From: Rhizobium sophorae
GTDB taxonomy: Bacteria > Pseudomonadota > Alphaproteobacteria > Rhizobiales > Rhizobiaceae
Length of the DNA stretch: 64,000 nt
NCBI RefSeq assembly: GCF_013087515.1
Contig: NZ_JABFCN010000023.1
Coordinates: 1 to 64,000 of the forward strand
Direction of reading: 5' to 3'
In this document: piece by piece, positions 8,849 to 18,492 of the stretch
Numbering within the stretch: position 1 is the first letter of the stretch
Layout of the letters: each line of letters begins with the position of its first letter
Notes under the pieces: generated by a model
The model's database searches: none
The model's input: the letters and a program-made list of their open reading frames with translations, nothing else
What the model was told of the DNA's origin: nothing
Translations under genes and position numbers: made by a program

Positions 8849-9579
8849 GTCCGGACGGCCTTTGGCTTGGAATGGCGAGGTGGAGAAGGCTAGCGCGATG
8901 ATGATCGCAGACGCGCTGAAGCATTGCGTCGCACCGGAACAGAAGCCGGCGGACCGCTCGCAAGAGCGCAACTCTGGACGAAAATTCGCATTGGAAGCCT
9001 CCTCAACAAGACCGGCGGCTGTCTCCTCCAACCGCCTGGGCCTGCAAATTCTCCATCAGGAAGCCCACTTCCGTGATAGAAGTATGTTATTTATGTCGTA
9101 AATGATGTTATATATTTTATAGGCTGTCAACGGCACTTTCGCGGTAACTCGACTGAAATGCACGACCTCACATCTTGTTTATCACGCTGCACTGCAGCAA
9201 AAAGGGGTAGAAAATGCAGACGCTTTCACACTTGTCATTCTACCGAGCGCTGGCGCCATCTGTCTGTTTTGAATGCAATATCTCACAGATTGAATATTGC
9301 GCATACTGCGGCTTTTGATGCCGCCCGCTGATGGCGTGGCGGGGCGGAAGCAAACTCCTCACTCTTCTATTTTAAATGAAAAAAATTACATCGCTAGAAA
9401 AATCTTACTGGCATTATGGTATCTTTATGTTATCATTTCGAGTGAAGCTAGGGAGGTTTCGGCTGCGCGCCAGATCTGGGATTTGCCAACGGCGGCGCGA
9501 TTGCCGTCATCCGTGAAAGGACCGACGTTGGCAGCCGGATGCATCATCCCAGAGAGTTTAGGGATCGGGAGGACTTCGG
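8849..9579. promoter_or_regulatory. Divergent control region between the ery transporter and eryABCD
   Basis: No convincing gene lies between the two divergent operons. The region is clearly richer in A and T than the genes around it, above all at 9080-9130 and 9360-9450, as expected for two promoters. An inverted repeat with perfect 7-bp arms (GCAATAT/ATATTGC, 12-base spacer) lies at 9275-9300 and is a candidate operator, most plausibly for EryD. The assignment of the regulator is inference. Confidence 0.55.
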
Positions 9580-9633
9580 ATGAATTTGTTGCGCGTATTG
9601 CCCGCCGCGGCGCTTGCGATGGTGGCGAGATAG
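9580..9633 (+). CDS. Possible 17-residue leader peptide before eryA
   Basis: A short frame MNLLRVLPAAALAMVAR with a stop at 9631 starts 6 bases after a strong GGGAGGA site. The stop is 7 bases before the eryA ATG, which itself has only a weak site. The peptide is hydrophobic and ends in arginine. It could couple ribosomes onto eryA or be a remnant of a signal peptide. Translation is not proven. Confidence 0.4.
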   Translation: MNLLRVLPAAALAMVAR

Positions 9634-9640
9634 GCCTGCG

Positions 9641-11215
9641 ATGACATCGACCCAGAAGATCATCATTGGCATAGATGCCGGCACCTCGGTCATCAAGGCT
9701 GTCGCCTTCGATCTGTCCGGACGCCAGATCGCCACGGCTTCCGTTCGCAACCGATACGCCACCGGAGACGATGGCTCGGCAACGCAGTCGCTGGATCAGA
9801 CCTGGCTCGATTGCGCCAGCGCGTTGCGTGGCCTCGGCGAAAAAGTCCCTGATCTTGCGTCCCGCACCGCAGCCATCGCCGTCACCGGACAGGGCGACGG
9901 CACATGGCTCGTCGGCCGCGGCAATAGGCCGGTTGCCGATGCCTGGCTGTGGCTCGACGCGCGCGCCGCGCCGACAGTCAACTCGCTCGCCGGCGGAACG
10001 CAGAACCGTGCCCGCTTCGAGGCAACAGGCACCGGCCTCAACACTTGCCAGCAGGGCGCGCAACTCGCCCATATGGACCGCTTCACGCCGGATCTTCTCG
10101 ATCGGGCGGAGGCGGCGCTGCACTGCAAGGACTGGCTCTATCTCAACCTCACAGGCGCGCGAGCAACCGATCCATCGGAGGCAAGTTTCACCTTCGGCAA
10201 TTTCAGAACACGCCAGTATGATGCCGTCGTGATCGACGCGCTCGGCCTTGACCACAGACGCGGGCTCCTGCCCGAAATCATCGACGGCAGCGAGATCAGC
10301 CACCCGCTGACATCGGAGGCGGCGAAGGCCTGCGGGCTTCTTGTCGGAACGCCGGTTTGTCTCGGCTATGTCGACATGGTGATGACGGCGCTTGGAGCAG
10401 GCGTGCGCAGCGGCGCTCGCAACGCCGCCTGCTCGACGATCGGCTCGACCGGCGTGCACTTGCGCGCCAAGTCCGTTGCCGACGTTCAGCTCAATCGTGA
10501 GGGCACCGGCTATGTGATCGCCCTGCCCATTCCCGGCATCGTCACTCAGGTCCAGACGAATATGGGCGCCACGATCAACATCGACTGGATCCTTGGTGTC
10601 GCCGCCTATCTGATGGCCGAGGCGGGCAAGCCTGCTTCGCATGCAGACCTCATTGCGCGCATCGACGGCTGGTTTGCAGAAAGCCGGCCGGGGTCGGTGC
10701 TTTACCATCCCTATATTTCCGAAGCGGGCGAACGCGGGCCTTTCGTCAACGCCAATGCGCGCGCGGGCTTCACCGGGCTTTCGATGCGTCACGGCTTCCC
10801 CGACCTGCTGCGCAGCGTGGTCGAAGGGTTGGGGTTTGCCACCCGCGACTGCTACGCGGCGATGGGCGCGATGCCCGAAGAGTTGCGGGTTACCGGCGGG
10901 GCAACACGCTCCGTCGCCCTTCGCCGTTCACTTTCGGCCGCCGTCAACGCACCGATCCGTCAGTCGCGCCGCGAGGAGACAGGGGCGGCCGGCGTGGCGA
11001 TGATGGCCGCGGTGGCTGTCGGCGTCTATTCCAGCATGGACGATTGCATTGCCGACTGGGTGACGCCGCTGCTCGGCGATCCGGAGATACCGGATGCCAG
11101 CGAGACCCATCGGTTCGACCGGCTCTTTTCTGCCTATACCGATGTACGCCAGGCAATGGCGCCCGCCTGGGACAAGCTTGCCGAAGCCGCAACGACGTCG
11201 CCACTGGGCGCGTAA
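9641..11215 (+). CDS. eryA: Erythritol kinase
   Basis: A 524-residue FGGY-family kinase. It has the N-terminal phosphate loop IIIGIDAGTSVIKAVAFDL and the middle-region SEASFTFGNFRTRQYD. The ATP-phosphorylating step gives L-erythritol 4-phosphate in Brucella and rhizobia. The assignment rests on its length, family and position as first gene before eryB, eryC and eryD. ATG at 9641 is preferred; a TTG nine codons upstream is in frame. The EryA/EryB pair is followed by the known isomerase set, so this kinase, rather than the one at 2-3.5 kb, is the erythritol kinase. Confidence 0.9.
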   Translation: MTSTQKIIIGIDAGTSVIKAVAFDLSGRQIATASVRNRYATGDDGSATQSLDQTWLDCASALRGLGEKVPDLASRTAAIAVTGQGDGTWLVGRGNRPVADAWLWLDARAAPTVNSLAGGTQNRARFEATGTGLNTCQQGAQLAHMDRFTPDLLDRAEAALHCKDWLYLNLTGARATDPSEASFTFGNFRTRQYDAVVIDALGLDHRRGLLPEIIDGSEISHPLTSEAAKACGLLVGTPVCLGYVDMVMTALGAGVRSGARNAACSTIGSTGVHLRAKSVADVQLNREGTGYVIALPIPGIVTQVQTNMGATINIDWILGVAAYLMAEAGKPASHADLIARIDGWFAESRPGSVLYHPYISEAGERGPFVNANARAGFTGLSMRHGFPDLLRSVVEGLGFATRDCYAAMGAMPEELRVTGGATRSVALRRSLSAAVNAPIRQSRREETGAAGVAMMAAVAVGVYSSMDDCIADWVTPLLGDPEIPDASETHRFDRLFSAYTDVRQAMAPAWDKLAEAATTSPLGA

Positions 11216-11247
11216 TTCTGATGCAGCAGGCATCGAAGGAGCATGAC

Positions 11248-12759
11248 ATGACCGAACCCGAACTCCTGGATCTCTTCGTCATCGGCGGAGGCATCAACGG
11301 CGCGGGGATAGCACGCGATGCTGCGGGCCGCGGCCTGAAGGTCGTGCTGTGCGAAAAGGACGATCTGGCCCAGGGAACCTCGTCGCGCTCGGGCAAGCTG
11401 GTGCATGGCGGCCTGCGTTACCTCGAATATTACGAATTCCGCCTGGTGCGTGAGGCATTGATCGAGCGTGAAGTGCTGCTCAATGCCGCGCCGCATATCA
11501 TCTGGCCGATGCGCTTCGTCCTGCCGCACAGCCCTGAGGATCGCCCCGCATGGCTCGTGCGGCTCGGCCTCTTCCTCTACGATCATCTCGGCGGGCGCAA
11601 GAAGCTGCCCGGGACCCGGACGCTCAATCTGCTCCGCGACCCGGAAGGCACGCCGATCCTCGATCAATACACACGCGGCTTTGAATATTCCGATTGCTGG
11701 GTCGACGACGCCCGCCTCGTGACCTTGAATGCGGTCAGCGCAGCGGAAAACGGCGCTCTGGTGCTGACCCGCTCGCCGGCCGTGTCGGCCCGTCGCGAGA
11801 ATGGCGGTTGGACCGTGGTCACGAAAAGCAACGCCACGGGGGAGACGCGAACCTTCCGTGCCAAATGTCTGGTGAACTGCGCCGGCCCCTGGGTGATGGA
11901 CATCATCAATCGCGTCGCCGGTTCGAACTCCGGCCGCAACGTCCGCCTCGTCAAGGGCAGCCACATCATCGTGCCGAAGTTCTGGGCGGGCGCCAATGCC
12001 TATCTGGTGCAGAACCACGACAAACGCGTCATTTTCATCAATCCCTATGAGGGCGACAAGGCGCTGATCGGGACGACCGATATCGCGTACGAAGGCCGGG
12101 CCGAGGATGTCGCCGCCGACGAGACGGAAATCGAGTATCTGCTCAAGGCGGTCAATCGCTATTTCAAGGAAAAGCTGCGTCGCCACGACGTGCTGCACAG
12201 CTTCTCCGGCGTGCGCCCGCTGTTTGACGATGGCAAAGGCAACCCGTCGGCCGTTACCCGCGACTATGTCTTCGATCTCGACGAGACTGGCGGCGCTCCG
12301 TTGCTCAATGTCTTCGGTGGCAAGATCACCACATTCCGCGAGCTCGCCGAACGCGGCATGCAGCGCCTCAAGCACATTTTCCCGAACATGGGAGGCGACT
12401 GGACTGAGAAAGCGCCGCTGCCCGGCGGCGAAATTCCGAATGCCGACTACGAGAGCTTCGCCAACAGCCTGCGCGATATCTATCCCTGGATGCCGCGCGA
12501 ACTCGTGCATCACTACGGCCGTCTCTATGGCGCCCGCGCCAGGAATGTGGTTGCCGGCGCGACAGGCATGGAAGGGCTTGGGCGGCATTTCGGCGGACAG
12601 CTCTATGAGGCCGAGGCCCGCTATCTCGTCGCCACGGAATGGGCCGAGACGGCCGAGGACATCCTCTATCGCCGCACCAAACATTACCTCCATCTGAACG
12701 AAGCGGAACGCGCGGCCTTTGGCGAGTGGTTTGCTTCCACCCGCCTTGCCGCCGCCTGA
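11248..12759 (+). CDS. eryB: Erythritol-4-phosphate dehydrogenase (GlpD family)
   Basis: 503 residues from the ATG at 11248, chosen because GAAGGAG stands 7-8 bases upstream; an ATG at 11221 is less likely. The N-terminal FAD motif is VIGGGINGAGIARD, followed by GTSSRSGKLVHGGLRYLEYYEF, with NCAGPWV in the middle and FGGKITTFRELAE near residue 360, all GlpD-family hallmarks. The enzyme oxidises L-erythritol 4-phosphate to L-3-tetrulose 4-phosphate and passes electrons to the membrane quinone pool. Length matches Brucella EryB. It lies 32 bp after eryA and 11 bp before eryC. Confidence 0.92.
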   Translation: MTEPELLDLFVIGGGINGAGIARDAAGRGLKVVLCEKDDLAQGTSSRSGKLVHGGLRYLEYYEFRLVREALIEREVLLNAAPHIIWPMRFVLPHSPEDRPAWLVRLGLFLYDHLGGRKKLPGTRTLNLLRDPEGTPILDQYTRGFEYSDCWVDDARLVTLNAVSAAENGALVLTRSPAVSARRENGGWTVVTKSNATGETRTFRAKCLVNCAGPWVMDIINRVAGSNSGRNVRLVKGSHIIVPKFWAGANAYLVQNHDKRVIFINPYEGDKALIGTTDIAYEGRAEDVAADETEIEYLLKAVNRYFKEKLRRHDVLHSFSGVRPLFDDGKGNPSAVTRDYVFDLDETGGAPLLNVFGGKITTFRELAERGMQRLKHIFPNMGGDWTEKAPLPGGEIPNADYESFANSLRDIYPWMPRELVHHYGRLYGARARNVVAGATGMEGLGRHFGGQLYEAEARYLVATEWAETAEDILYRRTKHYLHLNEAERAAFGEWFASTRLAAA

Positions 12760-12770
12760 AGGATGCCGCC

Positions 12771-13703
12771 ATGCCGCTGACCCTTTCGCTCAATACCAAT
12801 CCGCTGGTGAACCGCTTCGCCGACCCAGACGATCTGATCGACACGGTTGCGCGTGATTTGCGGATCCGCGACCTCCAGTTGACCCACGAGTTCATCAATC
12901 CGAGCTGGCAGGCGCCGGTCATCCGCCGCCTGACGCGCACGATGAGCGCCGCGCTGAAGCGCACCGGCGTGCGGGTTACCTCGGGCATGACCGGCCCCTA
13001 TGGGCGCCTCAACCATTTCGGACATCCGGATGCCGAGGTGCGCCGCTACTACGTCGACTGGTTCAAGACCTTTGCCGACGTCACCGCCGATCTCGGCGGC
13101 CATTCGGTCGGCACGCAATTTGCGATCTTCACCTATAAGGACTTCGACGATCCGGCCAGACGCGAGGAACTGATCAAGATCGCCATCGACTGTTGGGCCG
13201 ATGTCGCCGAGCATGCGCGCGCCGCAGGCCTCTCCTACATGTTCTGGGAGCCGATGAGCATCGGCCGCGAGTTCGGCGAGACGATCGGCGCCTGTCAGTC
13301 GCTGCAGGAGCGGCTGACATCCGCCGGAATGGCCATCCCGATGTGGATGATGGCGGATATCGATCATGGCGACATCACCTCCGCCGATCCCGACGACTAC
13401 GACCCCTATGCCTGGGCACGCGCCGTCCCGTCGGTATCGCCGATCATCCACATCAAACAGAGCTTGATGGACAAGGGCGGGCACCGGCCCTTTACCGCCG
13501 AATTCAACGCCAAGGGCCGCATCCAGCCGGCACCTCTGCTGCAAGCGCTGGCCGAAGGTGGGGCGAAGGACAATGAAATCTGCCTGGAACTCTCCTTCAA
13601 GGAACGCGAGCCGAACGATCGCCAGGTCATCCCGCAGATCGCCGAAAGCGTCGCTTTCTGGGCGCCGCACATCGACACCGGCGTCGCCGACTTGAACATC
13701 TGA
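12771..13703 (+). CDS. eryC: Tetrulose-4-phosphate racemase
   Basis: A 310-residue protein of the xylose-isomerase/AP-endonuclease-like TIM-barrel family. Barrel strands and metal-site stretches are visible: MFWEPMSIGREFG, MMADIDHGD and a C-terminal ICLELSFKERE. EryC was once thought to be a dehydrogenase but was shown in Brucella to interconvert L- and D-3-tetrulose 4-phosphate. GAAGGA precedes the ATG, 11 bp after eryB. Its position between eryB and eryD matches the canonical operon. Confidence 0.9.
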   Translation: MPLTLSLNTNPLVNRFADPDDLIDTVARDLRIRDLQLTHEFINPSWQAPVIRRLTRTMSAALKRTGVRVTSGMTGPYGRLNHFGHPDAEVRRYYVDWFKTFADVTADLGGHSVGTQFAIFTYKDFDDPARREELIKIAIDCWADVAEHARAAGLSYMFWEPMSIGREFGETIGACQSLQERLTSAGMAIPMWMMADIDHGDITSADPDDYDPYAWARAVPSVSPIIHIKQSLMDKGGHRPFTAEFNAKGRIQPAPLLQALAEGGAKDNEICLELSFKEREPNDRQVIPQIAESVAFWAPHIDTGVADLNI

Positions 13704-13772
13704 GGCGGAGATCTTTAAAAGGCAGCACTGCATACGGCGGAATCGCCGCATGACCTTCGAAAGGGAGCCGTG

Positions 13773-14708
13773 ATGACGGACGCCGATGATACGCTTGCCG
13801 TGCGTGCTGCTTGGCTTCACTATGCCGGTGGCCTGACGCAGTCCGACGTTGCGCGCCGCCTCGGCGTGCCGTCGGTAAAGGCCCATCGCCTTATCGCCAG
13901 AGCGGTCGCCGATGGCGTCGTCAAAGTTACCATCGACGGGGATATCGTCGAATGCGTCGAGCTGGAGATGCGGCTTTCGGAACGGTTCGGGCTTCAATAT
14001 TGCGAGGTCGCACCCGATCTCGGCGAGGAAGGCTTGCCGCTGCGCGCGCTCGGCCATGCAGGCGCCGGCTATCTCAAGCGCGAGATCGAGCGCGGCGACA
14101 ATACAGTCATCGGCCTTGGGCATGGCCGCACGCTTTCCGCCGCCGTCCAATATATGCCGAGGGTGAGCGCGAAGAACCTGCGCTTCGTCTCGTTGCTTGG
14201 CGGCCTGACACGAAACTACGGTGCCAATCCCTATGACGTGATGCATCGCATCGCCGAAAAGACCGGCACCCATGCTTATGTCATGCCGGTTCCCTTTTTC
14301 GCCAATACCGGCGAGGACCGCGAAGTGCTGAAGGCCCAGCGTGCCGTCAAAGAAGTCTTCGATCTTGCCAATAATGCCGATCTGAAGCTCGTCGGCCTGG
14401 GCACTGTCGATGCCGAAGCGCAACTGGTTTTGTCCGGCATGGTCGAACCCGGTGAAATCGACGACATCGCTGCCGCCGGCGGCGTTGGCGAAATCCTCGG
14501 ACATTTTTTCGACGCCGACGGCCATATCCTCGACACCGCGCTGACGGCGCGCACGCTGTCTGCGTCCTTTCCCAAAACCAAGAAGGAGCGGCTCGTGGCG
14601 CTGGCGGGCGGACAGTCGAAAGTGCCGGCCATCCGAGCAATTCTGAATAGCCGCCGCCTTTTCGGGCTGATCACCGACGAACGAACCGCGCAGGCACTGC
14701 TGAACTAG
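13773..14708 (+). CDS. eryD: SorC/DeoR-type repressor of the ery operon
   Basis: About 311 residues. An N-terminal helix-turn-helix (residues 15-45, GGLTQSDVARRLGVPSVKAHR) is followed by a SorC-type sugar-binding domain with VIGLGHGRTLSAAV and FVSLLGGLTRNYG. In Brucella EryD represses the ery operon and is relieved by erythritol. The ATG at 13773 fits the AAGGGAG site better than the GTG at 13770. An AT-rich stretch between its stop and the next gene suggests a new promoter there. Confidence 0.9.
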   Translation: MTDADDTLAVRAAWLHYAGGLTQSDVARRLGVPSVKAHRLIARAVADGVVKVTIDGDIVECVELEMRLSERFGLQYCEVAPDLGEEGLPLRALGHAGAGYLKREIERGDNTVIGLGHGRTLSAAVQYMPRVSAKNLRFVSLLGGLTRNYGANPYDVMHRIAEKTGTHAYVMPVPFFANTGEDREVLKAQRAVKEVFDLANNADLKLVGLGTVDAEAQLVLSGMVEPGEIDDIAAAGGVGEILGHFFDADGHILDTALTARTLSASFPKTKKERLVALAGGQSKVPAIRAILNSRRLFGLITDERTAQALLN

Positions 14709-14792
14709 CTACCGGAAGACAACAACATTTGATCGCAAAATCACATAATAAATGTTGATTATCACGCATACTCCGTTATCTTAACATCAACG
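14709..14792 (+). promoter_or_regulatory. AT-rich promoter region before the second ery transcript
   Basis: An AT-rich gap separates eryD from the next regulator gene. A 6-bp inverted repeat (GTTGAT at 14754 and ATCAAC at 14786, 26-base spacer) lies just before the start codon and could be an autoregulatory site for the DeoR-type regulator. Confidence 0.4.
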
Positions 14793-15587
14793 ATGGGTGG
14801 GATGACCGGAATGAGGCGAGAAGAGCGGCAGCAGTTGATCGTCAACCTGCTCGTCGAAAACAAGACCGTCGATCTCGACGACCTTGCCGATCGCTTCACC
14901 GTGTCAAAGATGACGATCCATCGCGATCTCGACGATCTCGAGCAGGCGGGCGTCCTGCGCAAGGTTCGCGGCGGCGCGACCATTGATGCCGGAACGCAAT
15001 TCGAAAGCGACTTCCGTATTCGCGAGCGCCAAGGCAACGAGGCCAAACTGGCAATGGCTGAGACCGCGCTGGAACTGGTCGAGCCGGGGATGACGGTGAT
15101 GGTAAACGACGGCTCGATGGCGGCCGTGCTCGGCGAAATGCTGCTGCAGAAACGGCCGCTGACCTTGATCACCAACAACGCGGCGATCATGGAGCGGCTG
15201 AAAGGCGAAACCGGCATCACGCTGATCGGGCTCGGCGGCATCTACTCGGCCAAATTCAATGCCTATCTCGGCGTTGTGACCGAGGAGGCACTGTCGCGGC
15301 TGAGAGCCGACATCGCCTTCATTTCGACGCCCGCCGTCAGCGGCGGGCGCGCCTATCACATGGACGATAACGTCGTGCGCGCCAAACGGGCGATGATCGC
15401 GTCGTCGACCAGGACCTGCCTTCTGGTCAACCATCAGCGCATCGGCCACACCGCCCTGCATGTCATGGCGGATCTGGCCGACTTCGACGCGATTATCACG
15501 GACAGCGCACCGGATGCTGCTGTCCTCGAGGAATTCGAGCAGGCGGGCATTACGCTCACCATTGCATCAACGCAGGATCCGACATGA
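14793..15587 (+). CDS. eryR: DeoR-family regulator of the tpiB-rpiB unit
   Basis: Up to 264 residues. The N-terminal DeoR winged helix (VDLDDLADRFTVSKMTIHRDLDDL) is followed by GVLRKVRGGATI and an effector domain with MVNDGSMAAVLGEML. Three in-frame ATGs (14793, 14802, 14811) compete; GGGTGGG best serves one of the later two. The stop overlaps the tpiB start by four bases, so it is in one operon with tpiB and rpiB, the arrangement reported for Rhizobium erythritol loci. It likely senses an erythritol-pathway phosphosugar. Confidence 0.85.
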   Translation: MGGMTGMRREERQQLIVNLLVENKTVDLDDLADRFTVSKMTIHRDLDDLEQAGVLRKVRGGATIDAGTQFESDFRIRERQGNEAKLAMAETALELVEPGMTVMVNDGSMAAVLGEMLLQKRPLTLITNNAAIMERLKGETGITLIGLGGIYSAKFNAYLGVVTEEALSRLRADIAFISTPAVSGGRAYHMDDNVVRAKRAMIASSTRTCLLVNHQRIGHTALHVMADLADFDAIITDSAPDAAVLEEFEQAGITLTIASTQDPT

Positions 15588-16354
15588 CCGAAAAGCCGCG
15601 CTTCTGGATTGGCACCAGTTGGAAGATGAACAAGACGCTTGCTGAAGCAGCGCATTTCGCCAGCGGTCTCGAAGCTGCCGATGCCGCGCGCGACCCGCGT
15701 ATCCAGCGCTTCGTGATTCCGTCTTTCACGGCCGTGCGCGAGGTCAAGGCGATGCTTGCCAAGACCTCGGTAAAGGTCGGCGCTCAGAACATGCATTGGG
15801 CCGACCAGGGTGCCTGGACCGGCGAAGTCTCGCCGGTAATGCTGAAGGACTGCAATCTCGATCTTGTCGAGCTCGGTCATTCCGAACGGCGCGAACATTT
15901 TGGAGAGACCGACGAGACTGTGGGTCTGAAGACCGAAGCGGCCGTTCGTCACGGCCTCATTCCGCTGATCTGTATTGGCGAGACGCTTTCCGATCGCGAA
16001 AGCGGAAAGGCTGCCGACATCCTCGCGACCCAGGTGCGCGGTGCGCTTTCGAAACTTTCGGGCGCCCAAAAGGCTGCCGAAATCCTGCTCGCCTATGAAC
16101 CGGTCTGGGCGATCGGCGAGAAGGGCATCCCGGCGACCGCGGATTATGCGGATGCCCGCCAGTCTGAAATCATCGCCGTTGCCGAAACTGTGCTGGGCCG
16201 GAAGATCTGCTGCTTGTACGGCGGGTCGGTCAACCCGCAGAACTGCGAAGAACTGATTTCGAGCCCGCATATCGACGGGCTCTTCATCGGCCGTTCGGCC
16301 TGGAATGTCGAAGGCTACCTCGACATTCTGGCCAGATGCGCCGCCAAACTCTGA
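15584..16354 (+). CDS. tpiB: TIM-like D-3-tetrulose-4-phosphate isomerase
   Basis: 256 residues of the triose-phosphate isomerase family. Catalytic lysine lies in GTSWKMNK, histidine in ELGHSERR and glutamate in AYEPVWAIG, and the phosphate loop is LYGGSVNP. The loop after WAIG reads EKG rather than the TGK of housekeeping TIM, a difference expected of the erythritol-pathway branch. In Brucella the equivalent enzyme (TpiA2, renamed EryH) converts D-3-tetrulose 4-phosphate to D-erythrulose/aldose-type intermediates leading to D-erythrose 4-phosphate. Coupled to the regulator upstream by ATGA. Confidence 0.9.
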   Translation: MTEKPRFWIGTSWKMNKTLAEAAHFASGLEAADAARDPRIQRFVIPSFTAVREVKAMLAKTSVKVGAQNMHWADQGAWTGEVSPVMLKDCNLDLVELGHSERREHFGETDETVGLKTEAAVRHGLIPLICIGETLSDRESGKAADILATQVRGALSKLSGAQKAAEILLAYEPVWAIGEKGIPATADYADARQSEIIAVAETVLGRKICCLYGGSVNPQNCEELISSPHIDGLFIGRSAWNVEGYLDILARCAAKL

Positions 16355-16365
16355 GGAGAAAGACA

Positions 16366-16821
16366 ATGAAACTTGCCATTGCAGGAGACAGCGCCGGCGA
16401 AGGCCTCGCCAAGGTTCTGGCCGACCATCTGAAGGACCGCTTCGACGTCTACGAAGTCTCGCGCACCAGCGCCGGTGCCGATCCTTTCTACGCCAACCTC
16501 TCGGACCGCGTCGCCTCAGGCGTCATCGACGGCACCTACGACAAGGCGATCCTCGTTTGCGGTACCGGCATCGGTGTGTGCATCTCGGCCAACAAGGTTC
16601 CGGGCATCCGGGCCGCCCTGACGCACGACACCTATTCCGCCGAGCGTGCCGCGCTTTCCAACAATGCGCAGATCATCACCATGGGAGCCCGCGTCATCGG
16701 AACGGAGCTTGCAAAGTCGATCGCTGATGCGTTTCTGGCCCAGACCTTCGACGAGAACGGCCGCTCTGCCGGTAACGTCAAGGCCATGGATGATCTTGAC
16801 GCGAAGTACAGCGCCCGCTGA
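16366..16821 (+). CDS. rpiB: RpiB-like D-erythrose-4-phosphate isomerase
   Basis: 151 residues of the RpiB/LacAB family, start at 16366 behind GAGGAGAAAG. The active-site stretch [19 protein letters not shown] is near residues 66-84, with the conserved cysteine in place. In Brucella this enzyme (renamed EryI) gives D-erythrose 4-phosphate, which enters the pentose phosphate pathway. It is the last gene of the regulator-tpiB-rpiB unit. A housekeeping role as ribose-5-phosphate isomerase B is less likely in this setting. Confidence 0.9.
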   Translation: MKLAIAGDSAGEGLAKVLADHLKDRFDVYEVSRTSAGADPFYANLSDRVASGVIDGTYDKAILVCGTGIGVCISANKVPGIRAALTHDTYSAERAALSNNAQIITMGARVIGTELAKSIADAFLAQTFDENGRSAGNVKAMDDLDAKYSAR

Positions 16822-17172
16822 AGAATGCTGATGAGGATGCCCGAGCGGAGTGTGTTCAAGCCACTGAGGCCGCACCAGGACGACAACGCGACGGCTGCTC
16901 GGCCCGATCCAGATCCGGCAGCGAATTCGGGACTTGAAATATGGGAGGCATCTCCGCGTTAAGTCTTTGAATTGAGATTCGTTTCGACTCGGAACAATCG
17001 GCCGAATGATTCGGTTGAGTCGCGTTGTTGCCATCGAAGCGAAGAAAAAGCAGATGAAAAAGCCGAGCAGGGAAAAGCAAGGGGCGGCACCCAGCAATGT
17101 CATCAGAATCATGAGTGCTCGGCGCAAGTCGGTTGACGCCGAAAACCACACGGGGAGGCGTCAGACCTATTC
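16822..17172. other. Intergenic stretch without a supported gene
   Basis: About 350 bases. I see no coding frame with normal codon bias, no clear terminator hairpin after rpiB and no RNA gene. Confidence 0.6.
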
Positions 17173-18222
17173 ATGAAGCGCTCGCGTCGCCCCATTCTGC
17201 CCTTGCTCGACGAATCTCGCTCAACGCTGCAGTCTCGTCCGATCCGCAAGCGCGACCCTGACCAACCCAGTCTGCCCTTCGATCCGATGCCGTCGCGCGT
17301 CGAGCCCTGCCTTGCACTGCTGAAGCCTACTGTGCCCGTGGGGCCGGATTGGCTCTATGAGGTGAAGTTGGATGGCTATCGATTGGCAATCCACATTGAG
17401 CCAAAGGGTGTGCGGGTCATCACCCGCGGCGGCCATGACTGGACCCATCGCTTCCCCACCATCGCCGCCGCAGCAAAAGAGCTTGGCGTAACGACCGCCA
17501 TTCTCGATGGCGAGGCAGTTGTACTCGATGACCATGGCCGATCGGACTTTGGCGCCCTGCAGCGCTCGCTCGGCGGGCGGGGCGGCAAGCGAGTATCGAC
17601 CGAGTCGATCCTCGTCGCCTTCGACCTTCTCTATCTCGATGGACACGATCTGACCGGCACCGAGCTTGACGTACGCCGGCACCTGCTTGAAGACCTGATA
17701 CCGGAAGGCGACGATCAGACGATCCGCATCTCCGAGGAGATAGAGCTGCCGGCGGAAGATCTCCTCGAGCACGCCTGCCGTCGTCATCTGGAAGGCATCA
17801 TCGCCAAGCATCGCGACCGGCCCTATGGCAGTGGCCGTACGGGCGACTGGCTGAAGATCAAATGTGTCCAGAGCGAGAGCTTCATGATCGTCGGTTATGA
17901 GCCCTCGGCATCCGCCCGCGGCGGCATCGGCAGGCTACTGCTGGCCGGTAGACAAGGGCTGGACTGGATTTACGTTGGCTCCGTCGGAACCGGTTTCGGT
18001 GCCAGCGATGCTGAATACCTGAAAAAGACGCTGGACCGGTTGAAGACGAGTCGGCCGGTTGTTCCCCTGAAGGGCAAGCGCCTCGTCCTCGTGCAGCCGA
18101 CGCTGATCGCCGAGATCGAGTTTCGCGGCTGGACGGATGACGGCAATCTCCGCCATGCCTCGTACAAGGGGCTGCGCGAGGTTCAGGACAACGCCGCTGT
18201 CTACGATATGACCTATATCTGA
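17173..18222 (+). CDS. Stand-alone ATP-dependent DNA ligase (LigD ligase-domain type)
   Basis: A 349-residue ligase. The adenylated lysine is K65 in YEVKLDGYRL, followed by ILDGEAVVLDD, FDLLYLDG, LEGIIAKHRDRPYGSGRTGDW and the C-terminal OB-fold with AEIEFRGWTDDGNLRHASYKG. It seals nicks with ATP and belongs to the bacterial end-joining group (LigC or the LigD ligase domain alone). The N-terminal 40 residues are basic and proline-rich. No Ku gene is adjacent. It stands alone between the ery locus and a stretch of pseudogenes. The start site lacks a good ribosome binding site, so the true start could differ. Confidence 0.88.
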   Translation: MKRSRRPILPLLDESRSTLQSRPIRKRDPDQPSLPFDPMPSRVEPCLALLKPTVPVGPDWLYEVKLDGYRLAIHIEPKGVRVITRGGHDWTHRFPTIAAAAKELGVTTAILDGEAVVLDDHGRSDFGALQRSLGGRGGKRVSTESILVAFDLLYLDGHDLTGTELDVRRHLLEDLIPEGDDQTIRISEEIELPAEDLLEHACRRHLEGIIAKHRDRPYGSGRTGDWLKIKCVQSESFMIVGYEPSASARGGIGRLLLAGRQGLDWIYVGSVGTGFGASDAEYLKKTLDRLKTSRPVVPLKGKRLVLVQPTLIAEIEFRGWTDDGNLRHASYKGLREVQDNAAVYDMTYI

Positions 18223-18248
18223 TCGCTTTCAGCAGGTCAAAACGCCGA

Positions 18249-18470
18249 TCAGAGGCTCTCTAGAAGAAGCCCAAAACTGGGCCGCCATTCGAATACATCG
18301 ACGCTCGCGTAAACACCGGAGCGGACGAAGGGATCTCCTGCGCTGAACGCCTCGAACTCGGCGAGCGTTTCGACTTGCGCCATCACGACTGCGGTAGAAC
18401 CCTTGCCCTCCGCCGGCGGTGGCAAAGCGCTGCTTCAGCGCGCGCAAGCCTTCGACCGCCATCATTGACA
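18249..18470 (-). pseudogene. YciI-like protein remnant
   Basis: On the minus strand, residues reading STAVVMAQVETLAEFEAF, then GDPFVRSGVY, then VDVFEWRP end at a stop at 18249; this is the typical C-terminal half of a YciI-like ferredoxin-fold protein. The N-terminal half is in another frame (MMAVEGLRALKQRFATA), so the gene is frameshifted near 18400. YciI-like genes accompany some aromatic pathways, and this one sits beside other broken genes of that kind. Confidence 0.6.
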
Positions 18471-18492
18471 AATTTGGATTGCGATCCTGTGC

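Noticed and set aside
12684..14525. 613-codon minus-strand frame opposite eryC and eryD
   Set aside because: Shadow of two well-supported genes; no recognisable domain and no ribosome site.
16516..17151. Minus-strand frame over rpiB and the following gap
   Set aside because: Overlaps rpiB antisense and the non-rpiB part has no start signal or motif.
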